Assembly: GCA_022842745.1 (NCBI GenBank)
Contig: JALHPA010000254.1
Location: forward strand, 1-5,503
DNA: 5,503 bases
Direction: 5' to 3'
From: Pirellulales bacterium
GTDB taxonomy: Bacteria; Planctomycetota; Planctomycetia; Pirellulales; JALHPA01
Shown: in pieces, positions 1-5,503 of the stretch
Position numbering within the stretch: position 1 is the stretch's first letter
How the letters are laid out: the number at the start of each line of letters is the position of its first letter
Program-made: the position numbers and the translations under genes
Notes under the pieces: generated by a model
Told to the model about the DNA's origin: nothing
The model's database searches: none
The model's input: only the letters and a program-made list of their open reading frames with translations

Positions 1-138
1 GCGCACAACCAAATTTCCCCCGTTTTGCCCCGCGCAACACCCTCCCCCACCCCCAGCCGTCGCCCTAAGTCCTCGAACCGCTCCACCCAAAACCCCCCGC
101 TCGGTCCCCTCCGATTTTTTCCCTTTTCCAAAACCCCC

Positions 139-169
139 TTGCCTTTTTGCCCCGTAAGAACGGTAGAAT
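139..169 (+). promoter_or_regulatory. Possible sigma-70-type promoter for the FKBP gene
   Basis: A TTGCCT (139-144) matches the -35 consensus at 4 of 6 positions, and TAGAAT (164-169) matches the -10 consensus at 5 of 6. The spacer is 19 bases, slightly longer than ideal. Transcription would begin near 175, giving a leader of about 55 bases. The position is sensible, but planctomycete promoters are poorly defined and such matches arise by chance, so this is tentative. Confidence 0.3.
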
Positions 170-218
170 CCAGTTTCCTACCCTCCAGGCGCCGGTCGCC
201 TTTTTCTCCCCGTTGCAC

Positions 219-225
219 AGAAGGA
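219..225 (+). promoter_or_regulatory. Shine-Dalgarno site that fixes the FKBP start
   Basis: AGAAGGA is a good match to the anti-Shine-Dalgarno sequence and lies six bases before the ATG at 232. It supports that ATG over the upstream in-frame TTG at 25, and the predicted protein then begins directly with a signal peptide. Confidence 0.7.
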
Positions 226-231
226 TCGTTC

Positions 232-990
232 ATGCGTCGTTTGTCCATCGTTCTTCGTTCCTTGGCCGCCTGCTCCCTCCTCGCCGCGTTCGCTGCCGCC
301 CAGCAACCGCTCAAACTCCCCCCCAAGGCCCAACCCGGCCTGAAAACCCCCAAAGAGAAGCAAAGCTACGCCATCGGTCTTAACATCGGCATGAATATGA
401 AACGCGGCGAAATCCAAGTCGATGTCGTCGCCCTCAGCCGGGGTCTTGCCGACGCCCTCAACGGCGCAACGCCCGCCTTGAGCGAAAAAGAAATCGGGGA
501 CGCCCTCGCCGCCTTCGAAGCGGAGATGCGGGCACAACAAGTCAAGAAAATGGAAGAACTGGCCGCTAAACAAAAAGAGCAAGGCGCGAAAAATTCCCAG
601 GAAGGCCCGGCGTTCCTCGCGGCCAACAAGAAAAAAGAAGGCATTGTCGAAACCAAAAGCGGCCTGCAATACAAAGTTCTAAAAGAGGGGACCGGTCCCA
701 ATCCCAAACCCACCGACATCGTCACCACCAACTACCGTGGCACGCTCATCGACGGCACGGAATTCGATGCCAGCAACGGCAGTCCCATCAGCTTCCCCGT
801 CAATGGAGTCATCAAAGGCTGGACCGAGGCCCTGCAACTCATGAAAGTCGGTTCCAAGTACCAGCTCTTCGTACCCGCCGAGCTCGCTTACGGCGCCCGC
901 GGCGCAGGCGAAAAAATCGGTCCCAATTCCGTGCTCATTTTTGAAGTCGAATTGCTCGGAGTGAAGCCAGGCGACGCGGCCTCGGAATAA
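232..990 (+). CDS. Exported FKBP-type peptidyl-prolyl cis-trans isomerase (FkpA/Mip-like)
   Basis: The 252-residue product should catalyse cis-trans isomerisation of X-Pro bonds and act as a folding helper outside the cytoplasm. Residues 1-23 look like a Sec signal peptide: two arginines, a hydrophobic stretch, and a small-residue AAA site before QQ. A short Pro/Lys-rich linker follows. Residues 40-135 resemble the FKBP N-terminal dimerisation domain (SYAIGLNIG near 45-53), including a long charged helix at about 85-120 like the one that links the two domains in FkpA and Mip. The FKBP domain spans about 140-245. The usual pocket residues are visible: Y168, F178, D179, F188, V193, I194, W197, Y220, I229 and F237, so it is likely active. 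The ATG at 232 is chosen for its Shine-Dalgarno site and signal peptide. The methyltransferase gene follows 50 bases downstream on the same strand. The family call is firm; the exact orthologue is not. Confidence 0.93.
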   Translation: MRRLSIVLRSLAACSLLAAFAAAQQPLKLPPKAQPGLKTPKEKQSYAIGLNIGMNMKRGEIQVDVVALSRGLADALNGATPALSEKEIGDALAAFEAEMRAQQVKKMEELAAKQKEQGAKNSQEGPAFLAANKKKEGIVETKSGLQYKVLKEGTGPNPKPTDIVTTNYRGTLIDGTEFDASNGSPISFPVNGVIKGWTEALQLMKVGSKYQLFVPAELAYGARGAGEKIGPNSVLIFEVELLGVKPGDAASE

Positions 991-1040
991 CCCCCAATTC
1001 GACGTCCGTCCAGCGGCCAAAGCCACCTCAGGTCAACCCT

Positions 1041-2390
1041 ATGCGGCTCACTCCCCAAACCGTAGCGGCCCTGGCGGTCATTGCCGTTGGAGTTCTCTGC
1101 TGCGCGGAGCCCTCCGTTTCCGCTCCTCGGCCGGTCCCTGATTACCTCGCCCAGCGAACCGCCCGCCCGGCGACTCCCAACCGCCTGGCGGGCGGAAAGC
1201 CCAATTTCGTCGAGGCCCGCAACCGGATGGTCGACGAGGAAATCGTGGCGGGCGGAATCAAAAACGAGCGCGTCGTTCAGGCCATGCGCGACACGCCGCG
1301 GCACGAATTTGTCGCCGCCAAGGACGCCCCCTTGGCCTACTTCGACATGAGCCTGCCGATCGGCGAGCACCAAACGATCTCCGGACCGTTCGTGGTGGCC
1401 TTTATGACCGAGCAACTCGACCCCCAGCCGGACGACAAGGTGCTGGAAATCGGCACCGGCAGCGGCTACCAGGCCGCCGTCCTCAGTCCGCTGGTCAAGG
1501 AGGTGTACTCCATTGAAATTGTCGAATCGCTGGGCCAAAAGGCCGCTCGCACGCTCAAGCGTCTCAAGTACAACAACGTGAAGACCAAGATCGGCGACGG
1601 CTACCAAGGCTGGGCGGAGCATGCGCCGTTCGACAAGATCATCGTCACCTGCTCCCCGGAAAAAGTCCCTCAGCCCCTCGTTGAACAGCTTCGCGACGGG
1701 GGGCGAATGGTCGTCCCGGTCGGCGAGCGGTACCAACAGATCCTCTACTTGTTCCGTAAACGGGGCGACAAGCTGGAACGGGAAGTCCTTCGCCCCACGC
1801 TCTTTGTCCCCATGACCGGCCAGGCGGAAAGCGGCCGCCAGGTGTTGCCCGACCCCGCCAACCCCAAACTCATTAACAGCAGCTTCGAGCAAATGGCCGG
1901 GGAAAGCGGCGAGCCGGTGGGCTGGTACTACCAGCGGCAAATGACCGTTGAAGAAGCGGCCGACGCCCCGGATGGCAAACGCTACGTCCAGTTCAAAAAC
2001 GATACGGGCGGACGCAGTTGCCGTGTGCTGCAAGGCTTGGCGGTCGACGGTCGCAAAGTGCAGGTGCTGGAGTTGTCGGCGACCGTCCGCGGCAGCGATA
2101 TCGCCCCTGGGCAGACTCCCGATGAATTGCCGGTCGCATCGATCACGTTTTACGACGAAAATCGTGCGCAGCTTGGACGTTCCTGGCTAGGACCGTGGCG
2201 CGGGTCGTTTCCATGGAAGCGGGAAACCGGCCAGTTTCGCGTCCCGGCGAACGCGCGCGAGGCCATCGTCCATATTGGCCTGCTCGGGGCGGTGGGGGAA
2301 ATCTCCCTCGACCAGGTCGAGCTACGAGCGGTGGATCCAAAATCGGCGACCAATCCAAAACCCGCCCGGCCGCTGCGGCCGGATCGTTGA
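1041..2390 (+). CDS. pcm: Protein-L-isoaspartate O-methyltransferase with N-terminal export-like segment and C-terminal jelly-roll-like extension
   Basis: The enzyme should transfer a methyl group from S-adenosylmethionine to L-isoaspartyl residues in aged proteins, starting their repair. The 449 residues are about twice the usual length (E. coli Pcm is about 208). Residues 1-28 look like a signal peptide or membrane anchor, with a hydrophobic core at 8-20. The catalytic domain spans about 56-262. It shows LPIGEHQTIS (105-114, substrate loop), the SAM-binding VLEIGTGSGYQ (134-144), acidic E159, GDGYQGW (185-191) and FVPMTG (255-260). Residues about 278-432 form an extra domain whose pattern (SFE, then GW, then hydrophobic strands, ending SLDQVEL) suggests a galactose-binding or carbohydrate-binding jelly roll; that is inference. 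There is no canonical lipobox, although Cys20 and Cys21 sit after the hydrophobic core. The ATG at 1041 has only a weak AGG at 1030-1032. An in-frame ATG at 1227 (Met63) would give a conventional cytoplasmic Pcm start but has no evident ribosome site. Confidence 0.92.
   Translation: MRLTPQTVAALAVIAVGVLCCAEPSVSAPRPVPDYLAQRTARPATPNRLAGGKPNFVEARNRMVDEEIVAGGIKNERVVQAMRDTPRHEFVAAKDAPLAYFDMSLPIGEHQTISGPFVVAFMTEQLDPQPDDKVLEIGTGSGYQAAVLSPLVKEVYSIEIVESLGQKAARTLKRLKYNNVKTKIGDGYQGWAEHAPFDKIIVTCSPEKVPQPLVEQLRDGGRMVVPVGERYQQILYLFRKRGDKLEREVLRPTLFVPMTGQAESGRQVLPDPANPKLINSSFEQMAGESGEPVGWYYQRQMTVEEAADAPDGKRYVQFKNDTGGRSCRVLQGLAVDGRKVQVLELSATVRGSDIAPGQTPDELPVASITFYDENRAQLGRSWLGPWRGSFPWKRETGQFRVPANAREAIVHIGLLGAVGEISLDQVELRAVDPKSATNPKPARPLRPDR
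2366..2382. terminator. Inverted repeat at the 3' end of the methyltransferase gene
   Basis: A perfect 7-bp GC-only stem (CCGGCCG paired with CGGCCGG) encloses a 3-base CTG loop, eight bases from the end of the methyltransferase coding region. No T run follows on either strand, so it is not a classical intrinsic terminator. It could stabilise the mRNA end, or be chance in GC-rich codons for Pro, Leu and Arg. Confidence 0.25.
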
Positions 2391-2415
2391 CCGAACTGGC
2401 CCAAAAGGACTGTTG

Positions 2416-2433
2416 CGGCCAATTACTTGGCCG
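2416..2433. terminator. Inverted repeat over the stop codon of the minus-strand gene
   Basis: CGGCCAA (2416-2422) pairs perfectly with TTGGCCG (2427-2433) around a 4-base loop, TTAC, which contains the minus-strand TAA stop (read as TTA at 2423-2425). It lies at the convergent junction and could act on transcripts from both sides. There is no T run on the + strand; on the - strand a short TTTT occurs about ten bases further on. Support as a terminator is modest. Confidence 0.3.
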
Positions 2434-5400
2434 TCGATTCGTAGATCGGCAAATGCCGGTAATAGACCTCCAGCGACAATAGATTGAGCGTCGTGACATA
2501 AATCCTTCCACCTTGGCCCGCCCAACGGTCCGGAATTCTGCCCGCCGGATCCCAACTCCCCGCGGTGGGCCCCGCACTGACTTGCGACCCGATCAACAGC
2601 GGATAAAGGGCGCCGTTCCACTGTTTCCAATAGTCCCCTTTCATGTGAAACATGACCTGAGTCGCATAGTACCAATAGTATGTATCCCTGGCAGGATTGG
2701 CCGCGAAACCGAACTGTGGCAAGTTGTCGCGAAGGTAGTCGGCGCCCGCGACCAATTCGGGGTTGGTTCGATCCCAGCCCATATACATTCGCATTAGCAA
2801 CCCCACCGCCGTCATCGCACGCGACGGCCGCCTCCCCGCGGGGTTCTTCGCTTCCGATACATACGGGCTATAAACAAACTGCGTGCTCCTGGTTCCCGTT
2901 GCCTGGGCTGCCTTCAGCCAATTTTCCACCGCATCGTAGGTCTCTTTCTTTACGCTCAAGCCCGCCAGTTCGCCGCTCTTAAGCGCCATCAACTGCCACC
3001 CCGAAACCGAAGTATCCGACTCCTCCCCCGGCCGGTAGCGCCAGCCGCCATATTTGAGATCCTGCGCTGCTGCAATAAAGTCCAACGCCTTTTGTGCCGG
3101 CGCCCGCAACGACTCGTCACCCGTCATGCCGAAGGCTTCGCACAGCGCGATCGAGGCGATCGCATGGCTATAAAGCCAGGCGCTCTTGTGGGACTCGGCC
3201 TCCTGCGGCACATACAAGTCGCCGTTCTCACGCTGGACTTCGACAAGGTACTTCAGGCCACGCCGCACCGATTCCTTGTGTTTGTCCTCGAAATGATCGT
3301 ATCCCGCGCCTAGAAAAGTCAGCATCGCCAATCCGGTGGCCGCCGTGTCGGATTGGATCATCGGCAAATCGCCAGGCGTGGCGCCTGGATACTTTTGAAA
3401 GCTCCAGCTCCCGTTGGGTTGCTGGCAGCGAACGAGAAAATCCAGTCCGCGCTCGATTGCCTCTTCGGTCTTGCTGTTCTGCCGCCCTTGCCCCAGCCCG
3501 TTGGGGCTGCCCCGCCGTTCAAAACCTTTCGCAGCGTCGCGAATGAAACCCGCCACCGGGGGCGCTCCGGATACGTTGCGCCGCAGGAATCTAGACGGTT
3601 CGTCGTGGATTAGCGTGCTGTCACGTTGTGCCTGCGGGCGAAGCGAGCCGACCGCCGGCGAAAACTCCGCGCCGAGTCCACCGGGACCATCCAGCGCGGC
3701 AATCTCGACGGGAACTCCCCCGCTACGTTTCGTGGGAGCAGCGATCGCTCCCGCAGGCTGACTGGCGCTATTCGCTTCTGTCTGACCGGTCGCCAACTCG
3801 GGCGCCTGAATGGCCGATTCGAGTCCTGGCCCGGCGACCGATTGGGACCGTGCCAGCGACGATCCGGCGGCCTCAACATGCGCCGCTGGCCCAGCCGAGT
3901 TTGCTTCCGTCGGCGACGGACGGGCTGCCGTGCCGGCGCCTAGGGCAGAGGCCGCGACCCGGATATCACCGGCAATCGCGCCGACATCCGGGCTGAGCTT
4001 CCCATTTGGAAGACCGAGCGGGCGTCTTTCCCCGGCAGACTTATTGGGCGTCAGCGGCGAGCCGGTCGCGGCGCCATCCGGCTGAGGAATACTCGCCAAC
4101 TGAACTTCGTCCGCTTGCGAATCGGCAGCCGCTGGCGAAGCGACCGATCTGCCCGGCACTCGTGCAGCGTCCCCTGCCGCAAAGCTTGCCGGCCCTGCTT
4201 CATCGCGGTTGAGGCGAGCGGCTGCCCCAATGCTGCCCCCCACCGGCGTCACAAGTCCCGCTTCCTTAAGATCGTCCGAAGGCCGACCAGCCAGAGAAGC
4301 CGCGGCGGAACGGGCTACTGCAACTTCCGGATTGCCGGGCGGGTCCGACTGGGCATTCCCTGGATCGGCCGAGGTTGAAGCGCTATCGCCTGGCGCTGGA
4401 GTGTCGGCCGCAAGCGCGTTCAGCGGCACTCCACCGGCTTGATTTCGGGTGGGCTGCGGCGCCTGCGACGTCATAGCCACTGCGGGTTGGCCTCCACCAT
4501 CGCCGCGCCCGGCTCCTCCGGCGCTCACCACGACGCGCGGGGCGCCTGTGTCCGCGGATGAGGTGCCGGCGATTGCCGCGCGATCGGCCTTCAACCCCTC
4601 TCCAGCCCGTCTCGCGAGGCCAGCCCCAGAGTCGGTATCGACTCGGGCCACCCGCAATCCGCCATGTTCATCGGCGACATCCGGGGACTCATCGCGAGCG
4701 ACGGCGGAGGGGAGCGAAGGCCCACTCACGGAACGCGACAGAGCAGCATTCCCTGTGCTAGGTAGAGTTGTTGGATCATTCACGGAAGTGCTGGCTGCGC
4801 TGCGACTCGCCGCGGCCGAGAGAGCCGGGGCGGATGCTGCCGCAACGTCAAAATCCAAGTTCTCCGATCGGCCCACTCCCGCGGATCCGGCGGTTGAGCG
4901 AGACAAAGCCGATCGGCTGGTTTCGAGAGGTGTGGAATCCTGATTACCGGACGCGGCGACGGACGGGCTTTCGACTTGAGAGGACGGCGCGGTAACCGAA
5001 GTGCCAGTCGCGCGGGAAGGGGCGTTTGCGGCCGCACTCCCGGTCAGGCTCGGCGATTCCGAAGTTTTCCGGCTTGGAGCGGCAATCGCAACGGACGGTT
5101 GAGCACGCGCATTGGCTGATTCGTCAGCGGAGGCGGGACGGATGGCCGCTTCGATCGCCGGACGAAGGTCAGTGCGAGTCAGTTCGACAGATGTTGGACC
5201 GATTGAAGCGGCGACGTCGGCCGAATCGACCGCCGACCGCTGAATTGCAATCGCATTCGACTGCGCGTTGGAGTCTGCCGCGGGCTGGGTCGAGCTACGT
5301 GCGAGCGAGGTTGGCTCGGTCGGCACATCCGCGACCGGAGTCGCCGCCACTCTCGTCGCCGGGACAGGCACGGTTGGAGCAGTGACCGCTGGCGATGGTT

Positions 5401-5503
5401 CAACCATAGGTTGCGCCAAAGTCGGCGCCGTAGTTGTCTGACGAGTCGGGAGCGGAGCGGCACTTAATTCGGAGCGGGGATCGGATTCCACTTTGGCCGG
5501 CAT
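2423..5503 (-). CDS. Long disordered protein with C-terminal squalene-cyclase/prenyltransferase-like toroid repeats (5' end uncertain)
   Basis: The function is unknown. The visible 1026 residues divide into two parts. Residues 1-645 are Ala/Ser/Pro/Gly-rich, with no Cys, Trp or Tyr before residue 693, and are probably disordered. Residues about 678-1020 look like an alpha/alpha toroid of the prenyltransferase and squalene-oxidase repeat type. Repeating helices include AIERGLDFLVRCQQPNGSW (682-700), RRGLKYLVEVQRENG (747-761) and AQKALDFIAAAQ (803-814). QW-like motifs are at 695-700 and 974-984, and DTA/DTS helices begin near 719 and 829. The catalytic DXDD motif of squalene-hopene cyclases is absent (the matching place reads QSDTA), so cyclase activity is unlikely and a binding or scaffold role is a guess. 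The closing YVTTLNLLSLEVYYRHLP (1002-1019) resembles proteins common in planctomycetes, as I recall. No signal peptide or membrane helix is visible. The first ATG sits exactly at the window edge, so the true start, perhaps with a membrane anchor, may lie beyond it. Confidence 0.85.
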   Translation of the reverse strand: MPAKVESDPRSELSAAPLPTRQTTTAPTLAQPMVEPSPAVTAPTVPVPATRVAATPVADVPTEPTSLARSSTQPAADSNAQSNAIAIQRSAVDSADVAASIGPTSVELTRTDLRPAIEAAIRPASADESANARAQPSVAIAAPSRKTSESPSLTGSAAANAPSRATGTSVTAPSSQVESPSVAASGNQDSTPLETSRSALSRSTAGSAGVGRSENLDFDVAAASAPALSAAASRSAASTSVNDPTTLPSTGNAALSRSVSGPSLPSAVARDESPDVADEHGGLRVARVDTDSGAGLARRAGEGLKADRAAIAGTSSADTGAPRVVVSAGGAGRGDGGGQPAVAMTSQAPQPTRNQAGGVPLNALAADTPAPGDSASTSADPGNAQSDPPGNPEVAVARSAAASLAGRPSDDLKEAGLVTPVGGSIGAAARLNRDEAGPASFAAGDAARVPGRSVASPAAADSQADEVQLASIPQPDGAATGSPLTPNKSAGERRPLGLPNGKLSPDVGAIAGDIRVAASALGAGTAARPSPTEANSAGPAAHVEAAGSSLARSQSVAGPGLESAIQAPELATGQTEANSASQPAGAIAAPTKRSGGVPVEIAALDGPGGLGAEFSPAVGSLRPQAQRDSTLIHDEPSRFLRRNVSGAPPVAGFIRDAAKGFERRGSPNGLGQGRQNSKTEEAIERGLDFLVRCQQPNGSWSFQKYPGATPGDLPMIQSDTAATGLAMLTFLGAGYDHFEDKHKESVRRGLKYLVEVQRENGDLYVPQEAESHKSAWLYSHAIASIALCEAFGMTGDESLRAPAQKALDFIAAAQDLKYGGWRYRPGEESDTSVSGWQLMALKSGELAGLSVKKETYDAVENWLKAAQATGTRSTQFVYSPYVSEAKNPAGRRPSRAMTAVGLLMRMYMGWDRTNPELVAGADYLRDNLPQFGFAANPARDTYYWYYATQVMFHMKGDYWKQWNGALYPLLIGSQVSAGPTAGSWDPAGRIPDRWAGQGGRIYVTTLNLLSLEVYYRHLPIYESTAK

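Larger units (their letters stand above)
1..231. other. Pyrimidine-rich upstream region, no gene
   Basis: No coding region is supported here. The + strand is unusually rich in C and T, with C tracts at 17-21, 28-31, 40-42, 44-48, 50-54, 93-98, 106-109 and 134-138, and a T run at 115-120. A reading frame open from a TTG at 25 continues into the downstream isomerase gene, but its translation before residue 70 is Pro/Ser/Arg-rich, resembles no domain, and would bury the clear signal peptide. I therefore treat this as non-coding leader and promoter DNA. What lies upstream of position 1 is not visible. Confidence 0.6.

Noticed and set aside
77..123. Intrinsic terminator for an upstream gene ending at the T run 115-120
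   Set aside because: Only 3-4 bp stems can be drawn before the T run, too weak to support a terminator.
25..231. N-terminal extension of the FKBP gene from the TTG at 25
   Set aside because: The added 69 residues are Pro/Ser/Arg-rich without any recognisable domain and would place a clear signal peptide inside the protein. The ATG at 232 has a good Shine-Dalgarno site six bases upstream.
1096..1106. Lipoprotein processing site at Cys20/Cys21 of the methyltransferase
   Set aside because: The residues before each Cys (GVL and VLC) do not fit the lipobox, which needs a small residue directly before the Cys.
888..2033. 381-codon open frame on the minus strand, antisense to the isomerase end and the methyltransferase
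   Set aside because: It lies opposite well-conserved enzyme motifs, has no recognisable domain, and is the kind of long open frame expected opposite GC-rich genes.
3423..3428. Possible complement-type thioester at Cys693-Gln-Gln of the toroid protein
   Set aside because: The thioester motif is GCGEQ. Here RCQQ belongs to a QW-type helix end (QPNGSW), so there is no support for a thioester.
4449..4943. 164-codon + strand frame, and other + strand frames between about 3090 and 5385
   Set aside because: All lie opposite the long minus-strand gene. Their Ala/Pro/Arg-rich translations reflect its low-complexity GC-rich codons, and the minus frame carries the recognisable toroid domain.

Overview
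This 5.5 kb window is GC-rich and holds three protein-coding genes and no recognisable RNA gene, mobile element or CRISPR array. The protein families point to a planctomycete, probably of the Pirellulales type. The evidence is a protein-L-isoaspartate methyltransferase with an N-terminal export-like segment and a C-terminal jelly-roll-like extension, together with a very long Ala/Ser/Pro-rich protein ending in a squalene-cyclase-like alpha/alpha toroid. This assignment rests on recalled family resemblance, not on a search.

Layout. Positions 1-231 are a strikingly pyrimidine-rich upstream region with C tracts, a possible promoter near 139-169 and a clear Shine-Dalgarno site just before the first gene. 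Gene 1 (232-990, +) is an exported FKBP-type peptidyl-prolyl isomerase of the FkpA/Mip kind. Gene 2 (1041-2390, +) follows after 50 bases and is an isoaspartyl-protein repair methyltransferase. The two could be co-transcribed, and together they suggest a small folding and repair module for proteins outside the cytoplasm. Gene 3 (2423-5503, -) converges on gene 2, with only 32 bases between the stop codons, and runs to the edge of the window. It has about 650 residues of low-complexity, apparently disordered sequence followed by about 340 residues of toroid repeats without the catalytic motif of squalene-hopene cyclases.

Two 7-bp perfect inverted repeats lie at the convergent junction (2366-2382 and 2416-2433) and may help transcription end, though neither has a clear T run. 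The points most worth a second look are the apparently exported S-adenosylmethionine-dependent repair enzyme beside an exported prolyl isomerase, the uncharacterised C-terminal extension of that enzyme, and the disordered/toroid protein of unknown function with weakly repeated Ser/Arg motifs.
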